DNA of 64,000 nucleotides from JAHIKV01 sp963733145. Its GTDB lineage: Bacteria; Planctomycetota; Planctomycetia; Pirellulales; Thermoguttaceae. How positions within the stretch are numbered: position 1 is the stretch's first letter; each line of letters opens with the position of its first letter. Positions 1-8,762 of this stretch are shown in pieces. The position numbers were made by a program, and so were the translations under genes. The notes below the pieces were generated by a model. The model worked only from the letters and a program-made list of their open reading frames with translations, was not told where the DNA came from and made no database searches. The stretch lies in contig CAVTCJ010000001.1 of NCBI GenBank assembly GCA_963733145.1, forward strand, positions 62,001-126,000. Reading direction: 5' to 3'.

Positions 1-1325
1 CTCCCGGCCCAGCCGCGAGATCGTCTCGGCCATCTCGATGATCCCCTCCAGGTCGCTCTCCCGCTCGCCGGGCAGCCCGCACATAAAATACAGCTTCACC
101 CGCGAAAAACCGTTCTCGAACGCCCGGCGGCAACCGGCGTAGAGATCCTCGTTGCTGATCTTCTTGCCGATTCGCTGCCGCATGTCGTCCCGGGCGACCT
201 CCGGGGCCAGCGTCAGGCCCGAGTGCCGGTCGGTGTTCAGCACCTCACCGACGACCCGCAACTGCTCGTTGATCCGCAGGCTGGGCAGCGAGACGCCGAC
301 GTGCAGCGGCCGAAAAATCTCGTGCAGCCGCCGTATCAGCACGTCGAAATCCGGATAATCGCTGCTGGAGAGCGAGAGCAGCGAGATTTCGTTGTAGCCC
401 GTGTGGCGATACTGCGCGACCGCCGCCGCGACGATGCTCTCGATCGGGCGGAACCGCAGCGGCGCTTGAGCGTAGTGCTCTGGCAGAAGCGGCAGTGGCC
501 CGGGCAACCACGCATGATCTCCACGGCGATGCGGTCCTGCACGCATTCGACGTAGGGCACGACCGGGGCCATGGGCGGAGGAATCTCGGCCCAGTTTTCG
601 ACAACCGCCGGAACGATCAGCGGGGGCACGTCGTCCCGCAGCGGCCGCGGCGTCGTCGGCCGTCCGTCGGCGTCGAACTGCGGACTATAGAACCGCGGCA
701 CATAGACATAAGGCAGCCGCGCGGCCATCTCGGCCAGCAGCGATTCGCGGTCACGACCGGAACTTTTCAATTCCGCCCACAACTCGCACACCTCGGGCAA
801 CGTCTCCTCGCCGTCGCCGACGACGAACAGGTCGATGAACCGGGCCATCGGCTCGGGGTTGGCCGCGCACGGCCCGCCGGCGATGACCAGCGGATGCTCC
901 ATCGTCCGCTCGTCGGCCGCCAGCGGTATCCCGCCCAGGTCGAGCATCGTCAACACGTTGCTGTAGCAGAGGTCGTATTGCAGCGTGAAACCGAGCACGT
1001 CGAACTCGGCCAGGGGCGTGAAGGTTTCCAGGCTGTATAGCGGCAGGCCGTGCTCGCGGAGCAGGCGTTCCATGTCCTCGGCCGGGGCGAAGGCCCGTTC
1101 GCAGGCCCAGCCGTCGCGGCGGTTCATCAGGTCGTAGAGCACCTGCACGGCGTGGCAGCTCATGCCGATCGAATAGGTGTCGGGAAAGGCCAGGCAAAAC
1201 GTGCCCCGCAGCGTGCGATGGTCCTTGACCACGGCGTTCCACTCGCCGCCGACGTACTGCGCCGGCGTTTGCACGCAGGGGAGAATGCGATCGACCACGA
1301 GGTTTTTCAGCGATTGGTTAAGCAT
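1..1325 (-). CDS. B12-binding-type radical SAM protein (TIGR03960-like), partial, one frame break
   Basis: The start is the ATG at 1325; the reading frame extends further upstream, but only into repeat sequence. The N-terminal ~280 residues resemble the B12-binding-like half of the uncharacterised TIGR03960 radical SAM family (FCLAFPDTYSIGMS, then GGPCAANPEP). The radical SAM cluster motif follows as MRGCPGHCRFCQS, a CxxxCxxC that would hold a 4Fe-4S cluster for SAM cleavage. The frame breaks at about 464, where one base appears missing in AAGCGCCGC. In the shifted frame the protein continues (IESIVAAAV, then LYFMCGLPGERESDLEG) to the window edge, so the C-terminus is outside. Substrate unknown. 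The family call is from recalled conserved segments. Confidence 0.85.
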
Positions 1326-1339
1326 CGTGGAAACAGATC

Positions 1340-1400
1340 GTAGGGTGGGACAAGCTTTAGCGCAGTCCCACCATGTGTACTCCCCTCTCCCAAAGGTAGA
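1340..1400. repeat. Two half-elements: GTAGGGTGGG family and CTCCCCTCTCCC family
   Basis: Positions 1340-1374 carry one arm of the GTAGGGTGGG(t/a)CAAGC...CCACCA family, which is found complete at six other places in this window. Positions 1380-1400 carry one arm of the CTCCCCTCTCCC(aaa)GG family. They fill the gap between the radical SAM start and the CsrA-like gene. Confidence 0.7.
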
Positions 1401-1433
1401 GGGTGCTATTCTGTGCATTTCAAAATGCGACGC

Positions 1434-1913
1434 TCAGCCCGGCGGTTCATCGAACACAAAGCGGTTGAAGTCCAATGCGGCGATGATGATGTTGCGGCAG
1501 ATGGCGATGCGGTCTTCCTCGCGGCAGGTCAAGTGATAGACCATGATTTCCCGGTCGCCTTCGTCGCCCTGCTTTTTCGTGACGCTGCCGACGGCGGGCT
1601 TTCCGTTGTGGGAAACGGGGACCTTCGGCGGCGTCTCGATTTGTAGCAGCGCCTCGCCGTCGCGGACAGCGATCACCCCGCCGGGCTTCCTTTCCGGCCG
1701 CTCGGCAGGGCCGGCCGACCGGCCCCCGCCCGCTCGCCGGGCAAGCAACTCGCTCCGCACAATGGAAACATAAGCGGGCATCTCGAAACCCAACCGCACG
1801 TTCGCCGCGGAAGCAGACCGGATGTCCTCGCCGCCGCGGACCTCCTCGACGTTCAGCGTGATCTCATCGCCGATAACCACGCTTTGGTTCTTTGTCCGGG
1901 AAAGCACGAGCAT
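1434..1913 (-). CDS. csrA: CsrA-like carbon storage regulator with C-terminal extension
   Basis: The first ~58 residues match CsrA/RsmA, the small RNA-binding translational regulator: MLVLSRTKNQSVVIGD at the start and VRLGFEMP then VSIVRSEL at the end of the core, including the conserved LSR and R-x-E positions. Two things are unusual. About 12 extra residues (GGEDIRSASAA) sit between the usual beta strands, and about 100 residues follow the core, whereas CsrA is normally 60-75 residues long. The extension (GVIAVRDGEALLQIETPP, then a Lys/Glu-rich stretch) resembles no domain I know. A GAGGA ribosome site lies just before the ATG. Known for the family: binding to GGA in mRNA leaders. Inferred: RNA binding is retained. 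Confidence 0.8.
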   Translation of the reverse strand: MLVLSRTKNQSVVIGDEITLNVEEVRGGEDIRSASAANVRLGFEMPAYVSIVRSELLARRAGGGRSAGPAERPERKPGGVIAVRDGEALLQIETPPKVPVSHNGKPAVGSVTKKQGDEGDREIMVYHLTCREEDRIAICRNIIIAALDFNRFVFDEPPG

Positions 1914-2362
1914 GTTGGGTCCTCACTGCTTTAGCGTCGGCGCCGAACGCTCGGCCGACCGGTTCCGACGTGCCTATCCGCCCGGGCAGATTATCGCCGA
2001 TTTCGCCGCGGAAAAACAGGGGGCTTCGACTTGGAAGGAAGTATCGGTCGGAGCGTGAGCCAACACCAATATCCGTTTGGACCGCGTAGCGGTCGCCTGT
2101 GAATAGCCGGGGGTGAAACCCCCGGATCGGGAGACCAAACCAACATCAGCCGCGTAGCGGCGTGACAACCGCAACCCCCTCCCAATCGTAATGCCGCTAG
2201 GGCGGCATGGCCCGCACGTTTTCAACCTCCGGGGGCTGCGCTCCACACCCGACTACTCACATCTCGCCGCTCCGCGGCGGCGATAGCGCCGGAGCCGGAA
2301 AAAATAACGCGAATGACCGCTACTCCTCATTGCAAATGTTCCGTATGGCAGAATGCATTCTC
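1914..2362. other. Intergenic stretch with short hairpins, no gene seen
   Basis: No convincing reading frame. It holds several small palindromes: two copies of CCGCGTAGCGG (near 2084 and 2152), a hairpin GCCGGGGGTGAAACCCCCGG (about 2106-2125), and GC-rich inverted repeats near 2190-2213 and 2262-2284. These look like fragments of repeat families rather than regulatory sites. Confidence 0.6.
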
Positions 2363-2391
2363 TTGACATGGTCATCTTAATTGACTATATT
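2363..2391 (+). promoter_or_regulatory. Sigma70-type promoter of the phd/PIN operon
   Basis: TTGACA at 2363-2368 and TATATT at 2386-2391 are separated by exactly 17 bases. Transcription would start about 16 bases before the antitoxin ATG at 2415, leaving room only for the GGAGG ribosome site at about 2399-2404. Confidence 0.75.
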
Positions 2392-2414
2392 TCCTTATGG
2401 AGGATTGAAGTCCG

Positions 2415-2648
2415 ATGAAAACCATGCCCGTCAGCGAGTTCAAGGCGCACTGCCTGCAAGTGTTCGGCCGCGTGGCGCGGACCAAGGAGCCGATCGTGGT
2501 GACCAAACGCGGCAAGCCGTTGGTCGAGGTGATTCCCTTTCGCAACAACGAGGAGTCGCCCGAACCAGGTAAACTTGCGCACACTTTCGTATCCGAGAAG
2601 GACGTCGTTTCCCCGTTGGGAGAATCGATCTGGAGCGCCTGCAAGTGA
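2415..2648 (+). CDS. Phd/YefM-family antitoxin
   Basis: A 77-residue protein with the typical Phd/YefM N-terminal fold: MPVSEFKAHCLQVFGRV followed by PIVVTKRGKPLVEVIP. Known for the family: it dimerises, binds its own operator and neutralises the cognate toxin with its flexible C-terminus. The next gene starts at GTG 2645 inside this gene's stop codon, the four-base overlap typical of toxin-antitoxin pairs. A good GGAGG ribosome site precedes the ATG and a consensus promoter lies at 2363-2391, so autoregulation by antitoxin and toxin-antitoxin complex is the likely control. Confidence 0.88.
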   Translation: MKTMPVSEFKAHCLQVFGRVARTKEPIVVTKRGKPLVEVIPFRNNEESPEPGKLAHTFVSEKDVVSPLGESIWSACK

Positions 2649-3043
2649 ACTATTTGCTCGACACCCACGTGTGGGTTTGGTGGAACATGCGCCGGAAAAA
2701 CTCTCGGGCAAGGTCAAACGATTGATTGCAGAGTCGCAAAAGGAGCAAGAGATTCTGCTTTCGGCCATCTCGGTGTGGGAATTCTGCAAGTTGGTTGAAA
2801 AGAAACGTATCGAGATATCTCTGCGATCCGCGGGATTGGCTGGAAACCGCCTTGGCGACGCCCCGGCTCCGGCTGATTCCGCTCTCGCCGATAATTGCCT
2901 ACCGGTCTACCGTGTTGACGCAACTCGCCTCCACCGATCCGGCCGATCAGATCATCATCGCCACGGCACACGAGGAAAATGCAACTGTCTTAACCAAGGA
3001 CAAATTGATCCGGCAAAGCAAATGCGTGCAAACGATATGGTAA
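2645..3043 (+). CDS. PIN-domain toxin (VapC-like), two frame breaks
   Basis: Starts at GTG 2645 overlapping the antitoxin stop. VNYLLDTHVWVWW gives the first PIN aspartate, SVWEFCKLVEK the glutamate, and DPADQIIIATA then LTKDK the remaining acidic residues of a Mg-dependent ribonuclease. The length of about 132 residues is normal. As written, the frame breaks twice: one base appears missing near 2694 (ATGCGCC) and one extra near 2822, so the ends share a frame and only the middle is shifted. This may be sequence error; if real, the toxin is dead. The stop at 3041-3043 overlaps the ATG of the following methyltransferase. Confidence 0.8.
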
Positions 3044-4265
3044 CAAAAGAACTTTTCCTACGAAGTGCGGCCTGTTTTCTACTGCTGGCATTATGCACCC
3101 CGGCCGCGGCCCAATACCGCTCGGCGATGGACGCCGCGCGGGATAAAATGGTCGACGAGGACATCGTCGCGGCGGGGGTGAAGAACAAGCGGGTCATCAA
3201 GGCCATGCGGGATACGCCCCGGCACGAGTTCGTGCCGCTGCGGCTGCGGAACCGGGCCTATTTCGACATGGCCCTGCCCATCGGCGAGAGCCAGACCATT
3301 TCGCCGCCGTTCGTCGTGGCCTACATGACCGAGGCCCTCGACCCGCAGCCGGGCGACAAGGTGCTGGAGATCGGCACCGGCAGCGGCTATCAGGCGGCGG
3401 TCCTCTCGCCGCTGGTCCGCGAGGTGTACACCATCGAGATCGTCGAGCAGCTCGGCCACAAGGCGGCCAAAACCCTCGAACGGCTGCGCTACGACAACGT
3501 AAAGGTCAAGGTGGGCGACGGCTATCAGGGCTGGCCCGAGCACGCCCCGTTCGACAAGATCATCGTCACCTGCTCGCCCGAAAAGGTCCCGCCGGCGCTG
3601 GTCGCCCAACTCAAGGAGGGCGGCCGGATGGTGATTCCCGTCGGCGAGCGCTATCAGCAGACGCTCTATCTGATGAAGAAGAAGGACGGCAAGATGGTCT
3701 CCGAGGCGTTGCAGCCGACGCTGTTCGTGCCGATGACCGGCCGGGCGGAGGAGAATCGCCAGGTCAAGCCCGACGCCGAGCCATCCGATCGATCCACAAC
3801 GGCGGCTTCGAGCAGTCGGCCGGCGATCCGCCCGCGCTCGAGGGCTGGCACTATCAGCGGCAACTGAAAGTGGTTGCGGCGGACGACGCGCCGGAGGGCA
3901 AGCACTACGCCGTCTTCAGCAACGAGACGGCCGGCCGCGGCAGCCTCGCCCTGCAGGGCTTCGCCGTCGACGGCCTGAAGGTTCCGCAACTGGAGCTTTC
4001 GGTGATGGTTCGCGGGCGCGACATTCGCCCGGGTCAGACCGCGCGGGAATTGCCCGCCATCGTCATCAGCTTCTACGACGAGAATCGGGCCACGATCGGC
4101 GAAGTCGCCCTGGGACCGTGGCGGGGCACGTTCGATTGGCAGCGCGAGTCCAAGCTGTTCCGCGTCCCCCGCAAGGCCCGCGAGGCCGTGCTCCGCATCG
4201 GCCTGCTCGGGGCCACGGGCGAAATCGCCTTCGACGATCTGAAACTGGGCCCGGCGGGGAAGTAG
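3037..4265 (+). CDS. pcm: Exported protein-L-isoaspartate O-methyltransferase with C-terminal beta-type extension, one frame break
   Basis: ATG 3037 is followed by a hydrophobic signal sequence (RSAACFLLLALCTPAAA), so the enzyme is probably exported. The methyltransferase core is clear: a PRHEFVP-type segment, MALPIGESQTISPP, and the SAM-binding loop VLEIGTGSGYQAAVLS. Family role: methyl transfer to isoaspartyl residues in damaged proteins, normally in the cytoplasm. Near 3785 the frame breaks. The shifted frame continues with NGGFEQSAGDPPALEGWHY and ends FDDLKLGPAGK, a ~155-residue domain that looks like the carbohydrate-binding-type beta sandwiches common on planctomycete exported proteins. 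The start overlaps the PIN toxin stop. Confidence 0.82.
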
Positions 4266-4266
4266 G

Positions 4267-4452
4267 GGCTAGTGGTCAGTGGCTAGTGGCTAGTGAACGA
4301 CACGTTGGGGTGGCAGTTGTACTGCCGCCCCCGTGAGTGGCGGCACGGAGCGGCAGTACAACTGCCGCCCCAACTTCCATTCCAGTACAACTGCCGCCCC
4401 AACGAAGACTGCAAACTATCGCCGACTACGCCGCGTGGACGCGGCGGCTAAA
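4267..4452. repeat. Cluster of short repeats (CTAGTGGCTAGTG, GGGGTGGCAGTTGTACTGCC, CCGCGTGGACGCGG)
   Basis: Convergent-gene spacer between pcm and rodA. From left to right it holds a (g)TAGTGGCTAGTG run, three copies of a GGGGTGGCAGTTGTACTGCCGCCCC-like palindrome in alternating orientation (about 4302-4405), and a CGCCGCGTGGACGCGGCGGCTAAAC element reaching into the rodA stop. The second family recurs inside the phosphohexomutase gene at 59496-59522. Confidence 0.75.
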
Positions 4453-5587
4453 CGTCGGAGACCACAAACCTAAACGGCTCGTTAGTCACTTCATAGCCGG
4501 GACGCAGCCCGATGTTCATCAATAGACCGATCGCCAGGGCATGAACCAGTAGCCCCGATCCGCCGTGACTGACCAGCGGCAGCGAGAGGCCGGTGGTCGG
4601 CAGCAGGCCGAGCGTCACGCCGGTGTGGACCAGGGCCTCGACGGCGAACATGGCCGCGATGCCCACGGCCGTCAGCCGCCCGAACGGCTCGCGGGTCTCG
4701 ACCGCTATGGCCAGCCCGCGCCACACGATCCAGCCGAACAGGGCCAAGGTCAAGGCCATGCCGGGCAGGCCGAACCGCTCGCCGATGACACAGAAGATGA
4801 AATCGCTGCGGGCCTCGGGCAAATGATAGGCCGCCGGGTCGTCGGTGGGCTGGCCGGCGAAGAAGCTGCCCCAGACGCCGCCCATCGCCCGGACCTGCTT
4901 GCCCTGGTAGAGCTGGTAGGCGTGGCGGCCCACTTTCTGGCCCGGCGCGGGCTGGTCCAACAGCGTCGCCACCCGCGACTTCTGGTCCGCGCTCAATTGC
5001 GTCCAGAGCAGCGGCAGGACGAGCAGGCCCGCCGCCACCACGCAAAGCAAATCGGTCCGCTTCGCGCCGGCCGCGAAAAGCATCACCAGAAACACCGGCA
5101 GAAAGACGGAGGCCGTTCCCAGGTCAGGCTCCTTTAAGATCAACAGCACCGGCACAAGGGTCAACATCAGCGGCGCGGCCAATCCCCGCAGCCGCCGGTA
5201 ATTTTCGCGGTGCATCAGGTATCGGGCCATTGCCAGGATAAAGACCAGCTTTGCCAATTCGGAGGGCTGAAATCCGACCGTCCCGAGACGGATCCAGCGG
5301 TGCGAATTGTTGACCGCCGGAAAGCACAACACCAACACCAGCAGCAGAACCAGGAGGGCGTAGAGCGGATAACTGAAGCTGCAGAGCGCGCGATAGTTGA
5401 CCGCCGTCGCCGCCAGCATCAGCGCCAAGGCGAGCGCGGCGTAGAACATCTGCTGGTGGAGCAGCCGGCCGCTGCCTCCGCTCAGATTCTCGACCCGGGC
5501 GATTCCCAACCACCCCAGTCCCATCAACAGGACCGCGGCGATCAAGATCGACCAGGGAAATCGTTTGACCCAGGCGGAGTCGTTCAT
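4448..5587 (-). CDS. rodA: RodA/FtsW/SpoVE-family SEDS protein
   Basis: A 379-residue polytopic protein with about ten membrane spans and SEDS signatures: VNNSHRWIRLGTVGFQPSE near residue 95, then KEPDLGTASVF, and LPTTGLSLPLVSHGGSG near the end. Family role: peptidoglycan glycosyltransferase working with a class B penicillin-binding protein during cell elongation (RodA) or division (FtsW). The short N-terminus and length favour RodA, but no mre or pbp neighbour supports the choice. This bears on the old debate about peptidoglycan in planctomycetes. Intact, with no frame break. Confidence 0.88.
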   Translation of the reverse strand: MNDSAWVKRFPWSILIAAVLLMGLGWLGIARVENLSGGSGRLLHQQMFYAALALALMLAATAVNYRALCSFSYPLYALLVLLLVLVLCFPAVNNSHRWIRLGTVGFQPSELAKLVFILAMARYLMHRENYRRLRGLAAPLMLTLVPVLLILKEPDLGTASVFLPVFLVMLFAAGAKRTDLLCVVAAGLLVLPLLWTQLSADQKSRVATLLDQPAPGQKVGRHAYQLYQGKQVRAMGGVWGSFFAGQPTDDPAAYHLPEARSDFIFCVIGERFGLPGMALTLALFGWIVWRGLAIAVETREPFGRLTAVGIAAMFAVEALVHTGVTLGLLPTTGLSLPLVSHGGSGLLVHALAIGLLMNIGLRPGYEVTNEPFRFVVSDV

Positions 5588-5973
5588 AAAATGACTGTGT
5601 AAGGGACTTCGTTACGAGTTACGCGGCCGGGAAATGTCCGGACGCTTTCGGGGTTCGTTGCCGGGAATGATCCACAATGGCAATCCACCCCACGGATGCG
5701 GAGCATCCGGCCGTGCGCGTACCCATGCAGAGCATGGTAACGAGAATATAGGCCCAAGGGGCGGCTTGTATGGAATGCCTAAGTTACTACAATTCTTATG
5801 GTTATGTCAATTGTAGCGGCCGGCATTGGGGGTGGATGGCCCAGAATTGGCGGAGTATGGTTAGGATGTGAGATATTTTTGAGGGCGGCAGAGGCCGACC
5901 CGTTCAAGAAAAAAACGGCCTAAATTGCGTATTTTTAACAACTTGTGGCATAGCACAACTCAACCCAAACTAC
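5588..5973. other. Divergent intergenic region, no gene seen
   Basis: The spacer between rodA (leftward) and the TIGR03000 gene (rightward). It contains GC-rich palindromic fragments near 5690-5740 (GGATGCGGAGCATCC and ATGCAGAGCATG) and is AT-rich from about 5780, as expected for a promoter region. Confidence 0.5.
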
Positions 5974-6001
5974 TTGATTTTCGCCGGCAGCCTGCTATCT
6001 T
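5974..6001 (+). promoter_or_regulatory. Possible promoter of the TIGR03000 gene
   Basis: TTGATT (5974-5979) and TATCTT (5996-6001) with a 16-base spacer, about 55 bases before the chosen ATG at 6061. Each hexamer deviates from consensus, so this is only a candidate. Confidence 0.4.
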
Positions 6002-6060
6002 TATTGAGAGTGGTATCGACTGTATTTCCCGTGTCTTCTAGGAAGAGGGAGTCAAAACGC

Positions 6061-6876
6061 ATGAATCGAACAAGTTGGAAATGTCTGTTGATCGTCTCGG
6101 TTGTGGCCATCGCATTGTCAGCCGCGGCTCCTCAAGTGGAAGCCTACTGGGGTTGCGGTGGCTGCGGAACGGCATGGAGTTGCTATAGCCCCTGCTACTC
6201 GTCCTGCTATACGTCGTGCTACACGCCGGCGATTTGCTGGGACCCGTGCGGCTGCGGCGGCAATTGGTATCTCGGCTACCGGCCGGGACCGATCCGTCGG
6301 TTGTTGTTCGGCAGTTGCAAGTGGTATTGGGGCGGCAATTGCGGCTGGAGTTGTGGCTATCCATCCTATGACTGCGGCTGCGGCGGCGTTTCGACCTGCG
6401 GCTGTGCGACGGGTTCGTACCCGCCGGCTCCGGCCCCGGCGGCACAAACGCCGACCCCGGCCAAAAAGCCGGTGATCGAGCCGAACTCGACGTTGCCCAC
6501 CGAGCCGGCTCCGGAACCGGGCAACATGCCCGCCATGCCCGGCATGAGCCCGCCCGGCGGCGCCATGCCCGCCCCGGCCACCTCGCCCCAGACGAACGCC
6601 ACTTCGGCCGACACAAGCGGCATTCTGACGGTGTGGGTCCCCTACGACGCCAAGGTGACGGTCAACGGTCTGAAGACGACCAGCACCGGCAGCCGCCGGC
6701 AGTTCATCTCCTACGGCCTGAAGCCGGGCTTCAGCTACAAGTACGTGGTCAAGGCCGAGGTGATCCAGAACGGTCAACTCGTCGAGGACACTCGCACGGT
6801 TACGATGACCGCCGGCGAAATCACCGCGGTGGCCTTCGGCTTCAATGCCCCGGCCGGGCAAGTAGCGGCCCAGTAA
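6061..6876 (+). CDS. Exported Cys/Gly-rich protein with TIGR03000 domain
   Basis: I chose ATG 6061 because it begins a good signal peptide (MNRTSWKCLLIVSVVAIALS ending near QVEA) and because a possible promoter overlaps the upstream extension. The mature N-terminus is rich in Cys, Tyr and Gly (WGCGGCGTAW, YSPCYSSCYTSCYTP). A Pro/Ala/Thr-rich linker follows, then a C-terminal domain from ILTVWVPYDAKVTVNGLKT to TMTAGEITAVAFGF, which matches the planctomycete-specific TIGR03000 domain. Function unknown. The many cysteines suggest a disulfide-linked cell-surface role, which is inference. A strong terminator follows at 6911-6938. Confidence 0.85.
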   Translation: MNRTSWKCLLIVSVVAIALSAAAPQVEAYWGCGGCGTAWSCYSPCYSSCYTSCYTPAICWDPCGCGGNWYLGYRPGPIRRLLFGSCKWYWGGNCGWSCGYPSYDCGCGGVSTCGCATGSYPPAPAPAAQTPTPAKKPVIEPNSTLPTEPAPEPGNMPAMPGMSPPGGAMPAPATSPQTNATSADTSGILTVWVPYDAKVTVNGLKTTSTGSRRQFISYGLKPGFSYKYVVKAEVIQNGQLVEDTRTVTMTAGEITAVAFGFNAPAGQVAAQ

Positions 6877-6910
6877 GACAATTCATATTTGTAGTTGGAA
6901 ACAACACCAG

Positions 6911-6938
6911 CCCACGGGCTTCGGCCCGTGGGTTTTTT
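6911..6938 (+). terminator. Rho-independent terminator
   Basis: A nine-base perfect stem CCCACGGGC / GCCCGTGGG around a short loop, followed directly by six T residues. It ends the TIGR03000 transcript 34 bases after the stop. Confidence 0.9.
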
Positions 6939-6958
6939 GTTGGCACGGAAGACTATTC

Positions 6959-6999
6959 TCCACTCATTGACGCTAATTTGTTGCATCAGCGTCGATGAG
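6959..6999. repeat. Inverted repeat upstream of asd
   Basis: CTCATTGACGCT and AGCGTCGATGAG form a hairpin with one mismatch about 100 bases before asd. No T-run follows, so it is not an obvious terminator. It could be a leader structure or a degenerate repeat element. Confidence 0.4.
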
Positions 7000-7100
7000 C
7001 GGAAATTAGTGTTCTCCCAAAATCGAGCAGCGTTTTCCCGGCTTGAGATTCCCGCCGCTTCCTGCCATAATTCATCGACGAAACCAACAGGAGAACGTCG

Positions 7101-8118
7101 ATGTTCGATTGCATTGCGGTCGTGGGCGCTGACCGGCGCGGTGGGGACCATCATTCGGGAACTGCTTGAAGCCCGGCAGTTCCCGCATCAGAGGATCAAG
7201 TTTATCGCCTCAGACCGTTCGGCAGGCCGAAAGCTGCCCTTCGCCGGGCGGGAGGTGGCGGTCGAGGCATTGGCCGGGCCGGTCTTCGACGGCGTGGACC
7301 TGGCCATCAGCAGCACGCCCGACGAGGTCGCCCGCGATTTCATCCCCGACGCCGTCCGGCGGGGTTGCGTGGTGATCGACGAGAGCGGCTACTGGCGGAT
7401 GGACCCGAAGGTGCCGCTGGTGATCCCCGAGGTCAATCCCGAGGCGCTCCGCCGGCACAAGGGGATCATCTCCAGCCCGAACTGCTCGACCACGCAACTG
7501 GTCCAGGCCCTCAAGCCGCTACACGACGCCGCCCGGGTCCGCCGGGTCGTGGTCAGCACGTATCAGGCCGTCAGCGGGGCGGGCATGGCCGGCACCCGCG
7601 ACCTGCTCGACGGCACCCGCGCGGCGCTGGCCGGCGAGGAGTACAACTACGAGTGCTTTGCCCATCCCATCGCCATGAACTGCATCCCGCAGATCGGCTC
7701 GCCCAAGCATCAGGGCTATACGTCGGAAGAGATGAAGATGGTCCACGAGACGCGGAAGATTTTGGGCGACGACTCGATCCGGATCTGTCCGACGTGCGTC
7801 CGTGTGCCGGTGGGCAATTGCCACAGCGAGAGCATCCTGGTCGAGACCGAGCGGAAGCTGACGGCGGCCGAGGCCCGGCGGCTCTTCGCCGCCACGCCGG
7901 GCTTGTCGGTCCTCGACGATTTGGAGCATGAGTTGTATCCCATGCCGATCAACTGCACCGGCCGCGACGAAACTTGCATCGGACGCGTGCGCGAGGACCT
8001 CTCCTGTCCGAACGGGCTGGCTTTCTGGTGCGTCAGCGACAATCTCCGCAAGGGAGCAGCCACCAACGCCGTGCAGATCGCGGAATTGCTGGTGCGGGGC
8101 GAAAACTCACAATCTTGA
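7101..8118 (+). CDS. asd: Aspartate-semialdehyde dehydrogenase, early frame break
   Basis: Makes aspartate semialdehyde from aspartyl phosphate with NADPH, feeding lysine/diaminopimelate, threonine and methionine synthesis. ATG 7101 lies behind CAGGAGAA and gives MFDCIAVVGA; one extra base near 7131 (GGGCGCTGACC) then breaks the frame inside the nucleotide-binding GATGAVG loop, and the protein continues as TGAVGTIIRELLEARQFP. The catalytic cysteine is in SSPNCSTTQL, the histidine in VPVGNCHSES, and the C-terminal NLRKGAATNAVQIAE is the usual cofactor-contact segment. The break is in an essential gene, which favours sequencing error. Confidence 0.9.
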
Positions 8119-8159
8119 CGACTCGGCTGGTGCTGATATAATCATACAGAGGGGAGCGC

Positions 8160-8560
8160 ATGATTCCCGAGTTCAACGAACGTGGATATCTACCCGCAGG
8201 CATCCATGTGGTGACGCTCGATGAGGTCGGTTCCCGCTTCGGAGACGGGTCCGAGTTGCGCCGTGTCCAGATGCAGTCGTTGCGGTGGCTCGTGGAGTTA
8301 GCTCGCGCCGCCGGCGTGCAACGCTTTGTTGTAAACGGCAGTTTCGTCACGGATACAGCCGAGCCAAACGACGTGGATTGCGTCTTGCCCATTGGCCCCG
8401 ACTACATCCGGGATTCTGCCGTTGACAACGACATCCGAAAGGGCCTCCCTTCCTGGAGATTCAGTTGGTTCAACCGCCGGATTTCGATTTCTTCGTCAAG
8501 ACCATTTATCCTACGGATCGATTTTTCGTCCCCAAAGGGATGGTGGAGATTCTTCTATGA
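8160..8560 (+). CDS. Nucleotidyltransferase-like protein (DUF6932-like), one frame break
   Basis: A protein of about 133 residues beginning MIPEFNERGYLPAGIH. The segment FVVNGSFVTDTAEPNDVDCV resembles the GS...DxD signature of the nucleotidyltransferase fold, and the family is known to me only as DUF6932. The frame breaks near 8450; the shifted frame gives FLEIQLVQPPDFDFFVKT and ends at 8560 with a TGA overlapping the next ATG. The four-base overlap with a small partner and the fold recall MNT/HEPN-type toxin-antitoxin pairs, but that link is inference. Whether the metal-binding aspartates are complete needs a structural alignment. Confidence 0.65.
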
Positions 8561-8753
8561 ACCTGCTTGGAACACGTGATCTAGAAGTAACACGTCAGAA
8601 GCTGAGGCTACTGCAGGATCACTACCGCTCGCGTCTTGAGGACACCACCGACCGCAGTTATGCGCCGAACTGAGTTTACAGTCTCTCCAGCGGATGATGA
8701 ATCAGCTTACCGAGGAAATCGCGCGGTGCGAAGCCTGCATGGTAAAGCGGTAG
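8557..8753 (+). CDS. Small partner protein of the DUF6932-like gene, one frame break
   Basis: Starts at ATG 8557 inside the stop of the previous gene and reads MNLLGTRDLEVTRQKLRLLQ. A frame break near 8663 (TATGCGCCGAA) joins it to ELSLQSLQRMMNQLTEEIA, ending at TAG 8751. The joined product is about 65 residues, highly charged and predicted to be two helices, probably a coiled coil. No known domain. Tight coupling to the upstream gene suggests that they act together. Confidence 0.55.
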
Positions 8754-8762
8754 TGCGAATCC

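Noticed and set aside
2645..3043. Programmed frameshifting in the PIN toxin
   Set aside because: There is no slippery heptamer or downstream structure, and similar breaks occur in more than twenty unrelated genes, so sequence error is simpler.
3091..3609. Long open frames on the opposite strand of real genes (also 13743-15110, 16237-17223, 42321-44243, 45204-46316, 52111-53688)
   Set aside because: They mirror clear genes codon for codon in GC-rich DNA, have His/Arg/Gly-rich shadow composition and no known motif.
5634..5816. Small frame between rodA and the TIGR03000 gene
   Set aside because: No ribosome site, no conserved feature, and it runs through palindromic fragments.
6118..6861. Minus-strand frame of 247 residues opposite the TIGR03000 gene
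   Set aside because: Arg/Gly-rich shadow; the plus strand has signal peptide, domain and terminator.
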